From positions 1 to 48,427 of the forward strand of contig MABC01000091.1 of NCBI GenBank assembly GCA_002162925.1: DNA of 48,427 nucleotides, read 5' to 3'. Positions 26,876 through 34,909 of this stretch are shown here, in pieces (the stretch's first letter is position 1; each line of letters begins with the position of its first letter). The translations under genes were made by a program, and so were the position numbers. Under the pieces are notes generated by a model, which saw nothing but the letters and a program-made list of their open reading frames with translations, was not told where the DNA came from and searched no databases. The DNA is from Thalassotalea sp. 42_200_T64 (lineage in GTDB: Bacteria > Pseudomonadota > Gammaproteobacteria > Enterobacterales > Alteromonadaceae).

Positions 26876-27258
26876 TTAATTGCCATAGTCGCAATGAGTA
26901 CGGTACAAGTAATGGCTTAAGGCGTATTTAATGCCCTGAAGAGTTTTTTGTAAAAACAAGGCCGATTGTGAACTAGCCTCATCCTTGGTATTGGTAACAC
27001 AGCAACTTGGTTTTATTGCTTCACTCGATTGCTGTTCACTGGCGCAACACTCTTTTACCGCGCCTGCACTCACGGCTACTTCTTGCTTTGAGGTGCTTAC
27101 CAGTAACCCGGTAAATATCGCCGCAAACGGGCGATAGAATGCCATGATGGGACAAAGGATTTCATTAAACCGGCAATAATTAACCCCAACAGTAACCAGG
27201 GGCTAGCTTCATTGGCGAGCGCGAAAAAATCATTTAGCAACTGATTGATTGTATCCAT
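26876..27258 (-). pseudogene. Remnant of SO_0444-type Cu/Zn efflux permease
   Basis: Reading leftward from ATG at 27258, the first 39 codons encode a permease N-terminus (NEASPWLLLGLIIAGLMKSF). Shortly after VPSW the frame shifts to one that reads RPFAAIFTGLLVS, then a cysteine-rich linker (KECCASE, PSCCV) and KTLQGIKYAL. It stops at 26876. Intact SO_0444-family pumps have two membrane halves joined by such a Cys-rich linker. Here most of the first half is deleted, the frame is broken and the second half is gone. The 89-codon open frame from 27145 is therefore a fragment, not a gene. Confidence 0.75.
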
Positions 27259-27263
27259 AAACA

Positions 27264-27294
<31 letters not shown>

Positions 27295-27360
27295 GAAATT
27301 CGTCCAATTCACCCACAAATCAATTGTACCTTGTTTAATCGATTTAGTTTAATCAATTAT

Positions 27361-27416
27361 TTAAAGATTAAAGATTAAAGATTAAAGATTAAAGATTAAA
27401 GATTAACGATTAACGA
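27361..27416. repeat. Heptanucleotide tandem array, (TTAAAGA)6 (TTAACGA)2
   Basis: Eight uninterrupted 7-base units, the last two with one base changed. The array ends about 50 bases before the -10 element of ffh. Confidence 0.95.
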
Positions 27417-27467
27417 TTTTATCTGGCTGTTTGAGCATTTTCTGCTTTCGCTTAGCAATCGTCAGGG

Positions 27468-27473
27468 TATAAT
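27468..27473 (+). promoter_or_regulatory. -10 element for ffh
   Basis: A perfect TATAAT lies 46 bases before the ffh start. The -35 region at about 27445 (CTTTCG) is weak. Confidence 0.5.
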
Positions 27474-27519
27474 GACCGTCATAAATTATTCACGAAAATT
27501 TTTATAAAGTATTGAGACT

Positions 27520-28905
27520 ATGTTTGAGAATCTTTCCGACCGTTTAGGTAAAACCCTAAAAAATATTAGTGGTCGTGGTCGCCTGACTGAAGACAATATT
27601 AAAGACACCTTGCGTGAAGTGCGCATGGCACTATTAGAAGCGGATGTTGCCTTACCGGTAATACGCGAATTTATTGCCAATGTAAAAACCCGAGCGGTAG
27701 GTCAAGACGTATCGAAAAGTTTGTCGCCTGGGCAAGTCTTTGTAAAAATTGTTCGCTCAGAACTTGAAGCGGCAATGGGTCAGGCCAATGAAGCGCTTGA
27801 CCTAAAGGCTACGCCACCAGCGGTTATTTTAATGGCGGGTTTACAAGGTGCCGGTAAAACCACCTCAGTAGCCAAGCTTGGTAAGTTTTTACGAGAACGG
27901 GAAAAGAAAAAAGTTCTTGTAGTAAGTGCCGATGTTTATCGCCCCGCGGCAATTAAACAACTTGAAACCTTAGCTGCTGAAGTTGAAATTGATTTCTTCC
28001 CAAGTGACATCTCACAAAAGCCTATCGCCATTGCCAACAGTGCAATTGAATTTGCGAAGAAGCAATTTTGTGATGTGGTCATTGTCGATACCGCCGGTCG
28101 TTTGCACGTTGACGGCGAGATGATGGATGAAATTAAACAATTACATGCCAGCATCAATCCGGTAGAAACCTTATTTGTTGTTGATGCGATGACAGGTCAA
28201 GATGCGGCCAATACGGCGAAGGCATTTAACGATGCCTTACCGTTAACCGGTGTTGTCTTAACCAAAACTGATGGTGATGCGCGCGGTGGTGCGGCATTGT
28301 CAATTCGTCACATTACCGGTAAGCCAATTAAGTTTTTAGGCGTTGGTGAAAAAACCGATGCGTTAGAGGCATTCCATCCTGATCGTGTTGCTTCGCGTAT
28401 TTTGGGCATGGGCGATGTGTTGTCGTTGATCGAAGAAGTCGAGCAAAAGGTTGATAAGAAAAAAGCGGAACAACTGGCGAAGAAAGTCAAAAGTGGTAAA
28501 GGCTTTGACTTAGAAGATTTTCGTGATCAGCTGGTACAAATGAAAAGCATGGGCGGCATGATGGGCTTGATGGATAAATTACCGGGTATGGGTAATATGT
28601 CAGAGCAAGTCAAAGGTCAAATGGATGACAAAGTCACCATCCGTATGGAAGCCATCATCAATTCGATGACGCCGGGCGAGAGACAACGTCCAGATATCAT
28701 TAAAGGCTCACGTAAACGAAGAATTGCTGCCGGTTCAGGTACGCAAATTCAAGATGTGAACAAGCTACTTAAGCAATTTACTCAAATGCAAAAAATGATG
28801 AAGAAAATGTCGGGCAAAGGCGGCATGCAGAAAATGATGCGCTCGATGAAAGGCATGATGCCCCCAGGTGGTATGGGCGGTCCAGGCGGTATGTTCCGTC
28901 GATAA
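27520..28905 (+). CDS. ffh: Signal recognition particle protein Ffh (SRP54)
   Basis: Ffh binds 4.5S RNA and signal sequences on the ribosome and docks with FtsY to target inner-membrane proteins. The 461-residue protein has the N domain (residues 1-85), the GTPase domain with G1 GLQGAGKTT (about 107-115), DTAGRLH and TKTDGDARGG, and a methionine-rich M domain from about 325 (MKSMGGMMGLMDKLPGMG) that ends in a Met/Gly-rich tail. The start matches the family (MFENLSDRLGKTLKNISG). It is transcribed away from ypjD. Confidence 0.98.
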   Translation: MFENLSDRLGKTLKNISGRGRLTEDNIKDTLREVRMALLEADVALPVIREFIANVKTRAVGQDVSKSLSPGQVFVKIVRSELEAAMGQANEALDLKATPPAVILMAGLQGAGKTTSVAKLGKFLREREKKKVLVVSADVYRPAAIKQLETLAAEVEIDFFPSDISQKPIAIANSAIEFAKKQFCDVVIVDTAGRLHVDGEMMDEIKQLHASINPVETLFVVDAMTGQDAANTAKAFNDALPLTGVVLTKTDGDARGGAALSIRHITGKPIKFLGVGEKTDALEAFHPDRVASRILGMGDVLSLIEEVEQKVDKKKAEQLAKKVKSGKGFDLEDFRDQLVQMKSMGGMMGLMDKLPGMGNMSEQVKGQMDDKVTIRMEAIINSMTPGERQRPDIIKGSRKRRIAAGSGTQIQDVNKLLKQFTQMQKMMKKMSGKGGMQKMMRSMKGMMPPGGMGGPGGMFRR

Positions 28906-28908
28906 CAT

Positions 28909-28956
28909 GGTTAGCGGGGATTCAACCTCGCTGGTTGGCGGGGTTTTAACCTCGCG
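28909..28956. repeat. Tandem pair of REP-like 24-bp units
   Basis: Two adjacent 24-base units (28909-28932 and 28933-28956) share GGTTxGCGGGGxTTxAACCTCGC. Each folds by itself, GCGGGG with CCTCGC including one G-U pair. They start three bases after the ffh stop and may act as its transcript end. Related units occur at 17446 and 34010. Confidence 0.8.
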
Positions 28957-28990
28957 TAATTGCCAGGGATAGGTTTCAAACTTCTTTATT

Positions 28991-29011
28991 TACCCTCTAC
29001 CCTCTACCCTT
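28991..29011. repeat. Short 7-bp tandem array (TACCCTC)3
   Basis: TACCCTC occurs twice and is followed by TACCCTT. The array lies between ffh and the next gene. The rest of 28957-29175 shows no gene. Confidence 0.75.
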
Positions 29012-29175
29012 GCCCTTAGCTCATTTTTTGTTAACGAGTAAATCGACACAATCTTGATTTGAGCTCAAGGTGACTCTGTTGTAGTATCAATATTATTGCA
29101 ACTGCGTTTAGCCAAGGCTACATATCCGGTTGACACTAGATCAATAATAACACTAATTTCTAAAGGCATTTTTTT

Positions 29176-30306
29176 GTGCAGTTACTTAAATCTCTATTTT
29201 GTTTCAAAGGCTTAGATAACTCGGAACGTTTTTTAGCAATCACTTTAGGTTGTTTAGCGATGTTCCTGTTATTCAACGGCGTTTTCTTCGCTGAATTGTT
29301 CGCCAAAATAGCCTTACTCGCGTTAATTTCCATTGTCTATTTTGCTACCAGCATTCGCCGCTGTAGAGACAGTCACAAAGGTGCCGGTTTGGCCTGGTTC
29401 ACCAGCGTTGTAAGTTGTCTCAGTTTATTAATGATCATCTTATTGCCTGATGCCAGTCGTTATGCGTTATTAATTTTTGCTGTTATCGGCAGTTTGTATC
29501 TGTTTTCAATACCATCAGCCAATCCGCATGTGTATGTGTTGGGCTATTACGGGCCGATAGATTTAAGTGCATTCTCAGAGCCGGTAAAGATAGAACGCAA
29601 GCCAATTTCAAACCGTATCGAACCGAGTTTGTTCGGTCAAAGCAGCGGCGAGCAAGGGGATGAATATAGCTTTCATCCGCCAGGTCAAAACGAGCAAGAC
29701 AATGATGTCGCTAACAGCGCTACAGAGTCTGAGCCTCAGGCCAAATTTGCCCGTAATGACCTAGCTGAACTCATACACAACTGGCTTACTAAAAATCAAG
29801 CTCTGGCGATGATTGTGAGCCTGGTTATTATGGTGTTCTCGGTGACAATTGTTAGCCTGCCGTATGTTCTTAGCGAACCAACAGAAGCGCTAAATGCAAG
29901 TGAAACTGCTGAGTCGGTTACGCTTACAAAAATAGAGAGACAACGAAGCAATTTATTAGCCATGCCCGATGAGTTCTATTTATTGCTTGATCAACATGAT
30001 GGCTTAATTGTGCATTGGCAAGCGGATCAAATTAATAATGGGGAAGTGTGGTCACAGTTAACCGGAAAAGGCGATGATAGTTGTGAAGTTATCGAGTTTA
30101 ATAATGGTGATAAGGTGCGCACTATCAATGTTGAAGTGGAAGACTCCGGCGATTATTACGCGAATTTCTCCCCCCTGGATACTGCTTTAGTCGTTCGTTC
30201 TTTGGCACGACGTGGCAACTTTGGTTTATGCGGTTATAACTTCTCGTTAACAGGCTCACAAAAAGCGTTAAATTCGAATCCTGTTTATAGCGATTATGCG
30301 AATTAG
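29176..30306 (+). CDS. DUF805-like membrane protein with periplasmic domain
   Basis: The 376-residue protein starts at GTG, with AAGG nine bases upstream. The N-terminal part resembles DUF805 membrane proteins: a short soluble FKGLDNSERF, then hydrophobic segments at about 20-40, 42-57, 73-90 and 93-112, with the RRCRDSHKGAG turn between them. A polar, Gln/Glu-rich stretch (about 130-195) leads to another membrane segment at about 210-233. The last 145 residues should lie in the periplasm and contain two cysteines (DDSCEV, GLCGY) that could pair. I do not recognise the C-terminal domain. It lies between ffh and rpsP, genes that are neighbours in E. coli, so it may be an insertion. Confidence 0.65.
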   Translation: MQLLKSLFCFKGLDNSERFLAITLGCLAMFLLFNGVFFAELFAKIALLALISIVYFATSIRRCRDSHKGAGLAWFTSVVSCLSLLMIILLPDASRYALLIFAVIGSLYLFSIPSANPHVYVLGYYGPIDLSAFSEPVKIERKPISNRIEPSLFGQSSGEQGDEYSFHPPGQNEQDNDVANSATESEPQAKFARNDLAELIHNWLTKNQALAMIVSLVIMVFSVTIVSLPYVLSEPTEALNASETAESVTLTKIERQRSNLLAMPDEFYLLLDQHDGLIVHWQADQINNGEVWSQLTGKGDDSCEVIEFNNGDKVRTINVEVEDSGDYYANFSPLDTALVVRSLARRGNFGLCGYNFSLTGSQKALNSNPVYSDYAN

Positions 30307-30361
30307 GTAAAAGGCTAGGAACGAGGAGCGAGCCGCCCCACACTTTCACCGAAAAATATCG

Positions 30362-30394
30362 CCGTCATCCCGTTATGTTTTTGAACGGGATCTC
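30362..30394 (+). repeat. CGTCATCCCG...CGGGATCTCC hairpin repeat, copy 1
   Basis: CGTCATCCCGTT and AACGGGATCTCC flank a short AT-rich loop; ATCCCGTT pairs with AACGGGAT. It is the same family as 30469-30502 and 30548-30579. Confidence 0.75.
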
Positions 30395-30468
30395 CTGCAG
30401 TTCCGAGGTGACTTGAATGAGTGCTTTGGTGCCATTTGAAGTCATTCACATACTAAATTAACAAGCAC

Positions 30469-30502
30469 CGTCATCCCGCAGTGTTGTTGTGCGGGATCTC
30501 AT
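30469..30502 (+). repeat. CGTCATCCCG...CGGGATCTC hairpin repeat, copy 2
   Basis: CGTCATCCCGCA and TGCGGGATCTC flank a short loop; ATCCCGCA pairs with TGCGGGAT. Stem bases differ from copy 1 but pairing is kept, which suggests the fold matters. Confidence 0.75.
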
Positions 30503-30547
30503 TTCGAATATACGTGCCTTTAAACAATAGAACCACAGTATGCTCAA

Positions 30548-30579
30548 GGAGATCCCGTCCCAAAACATGACGGGATGCC
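30548..30579 (-). repeat. CGTCATCCCG repeat, copy 3 (inverted)
   Basis: GGAGATCCCGTC and GACGGGATGCC flank the loop; this is the reverse orientation of copies 1 and 2, about 45 bases after copy 2. Confidence 0.7.
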
Positions 30580-30641
30580 TGTGAATTTTTTCTAATATTG
30601 TATAGTTGACGAATACTCCAATCGAGATTCAAATATACTGC

Positions 30642-30662
30642 CTGTACCCTGTACCCTGTACC
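30642..30662. repeat. 7-bp tandem array (CTGTACC)3
   Basis: Three perfect 7-base units, with a fourth CTGTACC about 12 bases downstream at 30675. Confidence 0.85.
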
Positions 30663-30695
30663 TAGATCAAGGCCCTGTACCAGACCTATGCTTTT

Positions 30696-30737
30696 CGTTC
30701 CTAGTTCCTAGTTCCTCGTTCCTAGTTCCTAGTTCTT
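30696..30737. repeat. 7-bp tandem array of (C/A)GTTCCT, six units
   Basis: Units start C, A, A, C, A, A, which makes two 21-base higher-order repeats. The last unit has one change (AGTTCTT). The array ends just before the stop of the EamA transporter gene. Confidence 0.85.
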
Positions 30738-30742
30738 AGCCT

Positions 30743-31708
30743 CTACAGTCTTACCAACCGCTTCAACGCTCTAAACTTTTCTCGGGTAAGGATTTTATTA
30801 CCTAATGCGGTCAGCATTGAGCCAACCACCACTAAAAAACCTCCCACATAAGCCAAATTGTTTAAGCTTTGTGCCGTGAACATAGTTGGCCATATATTCT
30901 CGGCAATCGTGGCAAACAATACCGTCAACAACGGTGTGATCGCTAATACCGCACTTACCTTAGATGCCGGCCAGTACTCTAATGATTCGGCAAAGGTGCC
31001 ATAAGCGATCAGGGTGTTGGCACAACAGAACAGTAATAATAACAGCGGGAGCAAATCTAACGAACCAATTTCGGCTGGTGTCGAAAAGGGTAAAAAGAAC
31101 AAGCTGGAGAATAAATAAATAGACCACATAATTTGGTTGGCACTAAAGTGGTCTAACATCTTCTTTTGCAAAATGGCATAAATCGCCCAGGTGGACGAAG
31201 CCCCAAGCATGATAATGAAGCCGGTAAAAAAATTGTCACTGTCCAAATCGCTTGCTTGGTTAAACTGCTGATTGAAAAATAACACTAATCCAGAAATAAG
31301 GACGACGGAACCGACCATTTGCCCGCGGCTGAAGGATTCTTTTAACAACACCACACTACCAATTAGCATCATAAATGGTGCCATTTGAATCAGCATTTGC
31401 GCAGTTTCTGCTGGCACATAATATAACGCTGATAAATAAAGAATATAATTTAACGATAAAAATGCCGCGGCAAAAAATAATCTTTTGAACAGATTTTTGT
31501 TTTTAAAAATAGACAATGGCAGCTTTTTCTTACGATAAAGTATGAAAGAGACACATAATGCGGCAAATAAAAAACGGTACCAGGTGATCGTGTATGAATC
31601 CATCAACTGTAAAACACTGGTCAGTGCTAATGGAAGCAAGCCCCACATAACCGCGGTAGTGAGCGCTAAAGATAAGCCTTTAATGTTGTGATTGCTTAAT
31701 AATGTCAT
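30743..31708 (-). CDS. EamA/DMT-family transporter
   Basis: The 321-residue protein has ten hydrophobic segments in two homologous halves, the EamA arrangement. The first half starts GLSLALTTAVMWGLLPLAL and includes WYRFLFAALCVSFIL; the second begins near SDNFFTGFIIMLGASSTWAIYAIL. Such carriers export amino acids or other metabolites; the substrate cannot be told. The ATG at 31708 is chosen because hydrophobic homology begins directly after it. An open frame reaches upstream to 31810, but those residues look non-coding. It diverges from rpsP. Confidence 0.85.
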   Translation of the reverse strand: MTLLSNHNIKGLSLALTTAVMWGLLPLALTSVLQLMDSYTITWYRFLFAALCVSFILYRKKKLPLSIFKNKNLFKRLFFAAAFLSLNYILYLSALYYVPAETAQMLIQMAPFMMLIGSVVLLKESFSRGQMVGSVVLISGLVLFFNQQFNQASDLDSDNFFTGFIIMLGASSTWAIYAILQKKMLDHFSANQIMWSIYLFSSLFFLPFSTPAEIGSLDLLPLLLLLFCCANTLIAYGTFAESLEYWPASKVSAVLAITPLLTVLFATIAENIWPTMFTAQSLNNLAYVGGFLVVVGSMLTALGNKILTREKFRALKRLVRL

Positions 31709-31849
31709 AACTGAAACTGTTATCCGGTAAGGAGCTGTTAAATTTTTATAGGTGAATGTATAAACTTGTAAACGAGGCGCGATTTTATCCCACATTTTGC
31801 CAGTAAGCATTCTTTTTTCATTTTTTTTAGCGTTAATGCTGCATTAAGG

Positions 31850-31877
31850 TTGCAATTTATCTGTAAAAGCGTAAAAT
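31850..31877 (+). promoter_or_regulatory. Promoter of the rpsP-rimM-trmD-rplS operon
   Basis: TTGCAA (31850-31855) and TAAAAT (31872-31877) are 16 bases apart. Transcription would start near 31884 and leave a leader of about 70 bases. Confidence 0.65.
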
Positions 31878-31952
31878 CTGCGAGCTTTTCTAACCCTTGT
31901 GGTTTGAAAGTGTCTGGAAAATTCGTTTTATAACTTAAATATAGAGGACGGT

Positions 31953-32198
31953 ATGGTTACCATTCGTTTAGCTCGTGGCGGCGCGAAAAAGCGTCCATTT
32001 TTTACAGTGGTTGTTGCTGACAGCCGTAACTCTCGCGATGGTCGTTTCATCGAGAAAGTTGGTTTCTTCAACCCTACTGCACAAGGTCAAGCGGAAAAGC
32101 TTCGTTTAGATCTTGACCGTATCAATCATTGGATTGGTCAAGGTGCAACGGTTTCTGACCGTGTTGCAAAGTTAGTTAAAGACGCTTCTGCGGCTTAA
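31953..32198 (+). CDS. rpsP: Ribosomal protein bS16
   Basis: S16 is an early-assembling small-subunit protein. The 81-residue sequence is typical: [20 protein letters not shown], then [19 protein letters not shown] and a [11 protein letters not shown] segment. AGAGGA lies about ten bases before the ATG. It heads the conserved rpsP-rimM-trmD-rplS operon. Confidence 0.98.
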   Translation: MVTIRLARGGAKKRPFFTVVVADSRNSRDGRFIEKVGFFNPTAQGQAEKLRLDLDRINHWIGQGATVSDRVAKLVKDASAA

Positions 32199-32236
32199 TT
32201 AACAATTTGAATTTGTTGAAAGAGAATTAGTAAATA

Positions 32237-32758
32237 ATGGAAAAAGAAGTCACCCTTGGAAAAATTGGTGCTGTTTACGGCATTAAAGGATGGTTGAAAA
32301 TACATTCGTTTACCGACGAACCGCAGGCAATATTCGATTATAGCCCCTGGGTGTTAAACCTGGGTGGCAAAAAACAAACAGTCGAAGTGAGTGAATGGCG
32401 TCGCCATAGCAATGGTTTAATTGCAAAATTCACTGATGTTAATGACAGGAACGATGCGCAACTTCGTGTGAGTGCTGAAATTACTGTCATGAGTGATCTA
32501 CTGCCAGAATTACCAGAAGGTGAGTTTTACTGGCGCGATCTAATTGGTATGGATGTGGTAAATACTTCAGGTTATAGCCTGGGGACAGTTACCGACATTA
32601 TGGAAACCGGCTCAAACGATGTACTGGTTGTTAAAGCCAATCGCACTGATGCGTTTGGTAAAAAAGAAAGGTTAATTCCTTACTTAGATGAACAAGTGAT
32701 CAAAAATGTATCGCTTGCATCGAAACAAATTGACGTGGACTGGGACCCAGGTTTCTAA
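32237..32758 (+). CDS. rimM: Ribosome maturation factor RimM
   Basis: RimM binds S19 and helps mature the head of the 30S subunit. The 173-residue protein has an N-terminal beta-barrel ([25 protein letters not shown]) and a C-terminal PRC-barrel ([23 protein letters not shown], then NDVLVVKA and [12 protein letters not shown]). It starts 38 bp after rpsP and is followed closely by trmD. Confidence 0.97.
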   Translation: MEKEVTLGKIGAVYGIKGWLKIHSFTDEPQAIFDYSPWVLNLGGKKQTVEVSEWRRHSNGLIAKFTDVNDRNDAQLRVSAEITVMSDLLPELPEGEFYWRDLIGMDVVNTSGYSLGTVTDIMETGSNDVLVVKANRTDAFGKKERLIPYLDEQVIKNVSLASKQIDVDWDPGF

Positions 32759-32762
32759 CTCA

Positions 32763-33524
32763 ATGGATAACAGCAAAATGCGGATAGAGGTGATAAGCCT
32801 GTTTCCCGAAATGTTTACTGCTATCACTGAGTCTGGGGTGACAGGAAGAGCGATTCGTAATGGGTTAATTGAATTCCAAACCAGGAATCCAAGAGACTTT
32901 ACCCATGATAAGCATCGTACCGTTGATGATCGCCCTTATGGCGGTGGTCCGGGAATGCTAATGATGGTGCAACCATTGCGAGATGCCATTAACGCTGCCA
33001 AACAATCGGCAGGTGGTGATGCGCATGTGATCTACCTTTCGCCACAGGGACGAAAGCTTGACCAGGCGGGTGTACGTGAATTATCAGCTCATAAGTCATT
33101 GGTATTAATTGCCGGGCGTTATGAGGGCATAGACGAAAGATTAATCGAGTCGGATATCGACGAAGAATGGTCTATCGGCGATTTTGTGTTAACCGGCGGT
33201 GAATTACCGGCGATGACCTTAATTGATGCGGTTGCAAGATTTATCCCGGGCGTACTGGGGCACAATCAATCGGCTGAGCAGGATTCATTTTCTGACGGTT
33301 TATTAGATTGTCCACATTACACCAGACCAGAAATTCTGGATGATAAAACTGTACCGGGTGTATTGCTCAGTGGTAATCATAAAAACATTCGTCAATGGCG
33401 CATGCTACAGTCATTAGAAAGAACTTGGACTCGACGTCCAGATTTACTAACTAATCTAGCTCTGACTGCCGAGCAGGAAACGATGTTGAAGCAAATAAAG
33501 CGCAAACATCGCAATGTTAAATAG
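32763..33524 (+). CDS. trmD: tRNA (guanine-N1-)-methyltransferase
   Basis: TrmD methylates G37 of tRNAs with S-adenosylmethionine and prevents frameshifting. The SPOUT knot region is clear: [16 protein letters not shown], then [19 protein letters not shown] and [26 protein letters not shown] lies near residue 50. The start at 32763, four bases after the rimM stop, gives 253 residues, close to E. coli. An in-frame ATG at 32778 ([13 protein letters not shown]) is also possible and has GGAT at a good distance; some relatives begin there. Confidence 0.96.
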   Translation: MDNSKMRIEVISLFPEMFTAITESGVTGRAIRNGLIEFQTRNPRDFTHDKHRTVDDRPYGGGPGMLMMVQPLRDAINAAKQSAGGDAHVIYLSPQGRKLDQAGVRELSAHKSLVLIAGRYEGIDERLIESDIDEEWSIGDFVLTGGELPAMTLIDAVARFIPGVLGHNQSAEQDSFSDGLLDCPHYTRPEILDDKTVPGVLLSGNHKNIRQWRMLQSLERTWTRRPDLLTNLALTAEQETMLKQIKRKHRNVK

Positions 33525-33555
33525 TAGCAGTGAAATCTAGGAAGAAAGGTGTATT

Positions 33556-33906
33556 ATGAGTAATATCATTAATCAGCTCGAACAAGAGCAAATGAAAACT
33601 GACGTACCAGCGTTTGCCCCTGGTGATACTTTAATTGTTAAAGTTAAAGTTAAAGAGGGTGACAAAGAACGTCTTCAAGCATTTGAAGGTGTTGTAATCG
33701 CTAAGAAAAACCGCGGATTGCATTCTGCGTTTACTGTTCGTAAAATTTCGAACGGTGAAGGTGTAGAGCGTGTATTCCAGACACATAGCCCAATGGTTGC
33801 TGAAATTTCAGTCAAGCGTCGCGGTGATGTACGTCAGGCTAAACTTTACTATCTACGTGAACTTTCTGGTAAGAAAGCGCGTATTAAAGAAAAGTTGGGT
33901 AAGTAA
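33556..33906 (+). CDS. rplS: Ribosomal protein bL19
   Basis: L19 lies at the interface of the subunits. The 116-residue protein has the family features [30 protein letters not shown] broken only by normal variation, then [20 protein letters not shown] and [28 protein letters not shown] at the end. AGGAAGAAAGG precedes the ATG. A strong terminator follows, closing the operon. Confidence 0.98.
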   Translation: MSNIINQLEQEQMKTDVPAFAPGDTLIVKVKVKEGDKERLQAFEGVVIAKKNRGLHSAFTVRKISNGEGVERVFQTHSPMVAEISVKRRGDVRQAKLYYLRELSGKKARIKEKLGK

Positions 33907-33922
33907 TTTAATTACTTGCTTT

Positions 33923-33954
33923 AAAAAAAAGGCTGCCTCCGGGCAGCCTTTTTT
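33923..33954 (+). terminator. Intrinsic terminator of the rplS operon
   Basis: AAAAAAGGCTGCC, loop TCCG, GGCAGCCTTTTTT: a perfect 13-base stem with a T-run. Confidence 0.95.
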
Positions 33955-33958
33955 GTAT

Positions 33959-34065
33959 ATGGATATACTTATCCACGGCAGGCAGGAAGCCTTTAGAGTG
34001 GGTTTGTTGGCGGGGTTTCAACCTCGCGTAGGTTAATTGCCATAGGCAAGAAACCTTTAGAGTTG
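33959..34065 (+). repeat. Composite of two short repeat families
   Basis: A copy of the GGCAGGCAGGAAGCCTTTAGAG family (33959-34001) is followed by a REP-like GCGGGGTTTCAACCTCGC (34010-34027). A second, worn AAACCTTTAGAGTTGG (34050-34065) comes next. The order suggests repeats inserted into, or copied with, each other. Confidence 0.65.
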
Positions 34066-34262
34066 GCTTCTGCCGCAACTGCTGAATCATGCCGGTATTC
34101 ATACACCGACCTAGCGCGCTTTTTGCCAATAGCAAAATGAAAATTTTCACCATCTACCTGAACGGTATGGCCATTTGCCCAATCTTTATCGCTTTCATTG
34201 CAGCTACCTGAATATTCAAAACTTGCTGACTTTCTGGGGTAAAAGCTAATAATTATATGAGG
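33993..34262 (-). pseudogene. Possible fragment of a protein gene without a start
   Basis: On the minus strand one frame stays open from 34262 to a stop at 33993. It reads like a real protein (SFYPRKSASFEYSG, SDKDWANGHTVQVDGE, HFAIGKKRARSVYEYRH). There is no start codon in a suitable place, a stop precedes it, and its last 20-odd codons are repeat sequence. It may be the worn end of a gene. I recognise no family. Confidence 0.35.
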
Positions 34263-34607
34263 TTACTTAAAATTATAGGATGAGATCGCACTTTTGTGAT
34301 GATTAATGGTATAACTTTAGGTAAGTAAAAACATCGACTAATGACTCTAGAGCCGATAGGGCGCGGTTATTTTATGCTTTGTTCAGCTCTGCTATTAATG
34401 CCTATTTCACCTTCTATCGTACAGGGACTATACCTTAACAGATTTAACCGCTGCTTTTACTGACGTTAAATGAATAGCCAACAAACCGAAGGTTTTTGAA
34501 AGTGATTTGCATTTCAAAACTCTTCGTATTGGCATGGGTTCTTTATCGATTACTGTCAGGCTTTCAACGGTTAACAATTGTCTTGACAGTTTTATTCTTC
34601 ATAGGTA

Positions 34608-34633
34608 CATCAACTCAAACGTTTGAGTTGATG
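34608..34633. other. Perfect 26-bp palindrome
   Basis: CATCAACTCAAAC is followed at once by its exact reverse complement, GTTTGAGTTGATG. There is no T-run, and it lies in a 640-bp stretch (34263-34909) with no supported gene. It could be a binding site for a dimeric protein or a hairpin. Confidence 0.7.
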
Positions 34634-34838
34634 GATTCTGCTTTGTTGTCGGTGGTTGTAAGCTCGCCAGTTTTAACATTTACATTGCGATAACAAGCGT
34701 TGAGAAATAATTGATAGAGTAAACATTCATAAAAAACTAAAAACTATAAATATCTATGGATAAAACAAAACAGATACAGCGCTGTCATTGTGTGTTTGTA
34801 TGAGCAACAATAACTAAATCATAACAATAATAAGAAAC

Positions 34839-34871
34839 ACTAAACTTCAACTAAACTTCAACTAAACTTTA
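34839..34871. repeat. 11-bp tandem repeat upstream of acs
   Basis: ACTAAACTTCA occurs twice and ACTAAACTTTA once, directly in tandem, ending 38 bases before the acs start. Confidence 0.75.
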
Positions 34872-34909
34872 ACTTAAATCATAACTGTTAAATGATATTA
34901 GGCACGCAG

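Larger units (their letters stand above)
30311..30741. repeat. Repeat cluster bounded by inverted 7-mer arrays
   Basis: The block begins GGCTAGGAACGAGGAGCG and ends with (A/C)GTTCCT units followed by AGTTCTTAGCC, so its two ends are inverted copies of one another. Inside are three CGTCATCCC hairpin repeats and a (CTGTACC)3 array. No coding frame is supported in the block. Confidence 0.6.

Noticed and set aside
26876..27145. Frame of 89 codons read as a small intact protein
   Set aside because: Its sequence matches the middle of an SO_0444-type permease, and the matching N-terminus is found upstream in another frame, so it is part of a pseudogene.
34496..34693. 65-codon hydrophobic frame on the plus strand
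   Set aside because: No binding site or family resemblance, and it contains the 26-bp palindrome. It probably is not a gene.
34465..34700. attC-like integron site pieces (GACGTTAAATG and ATAACAAGCGTTG)
   Set aside because: These resemble ends of Vibrio-type attC sites, but no complete site with paired arms is present and there is no integrase or cassette array.
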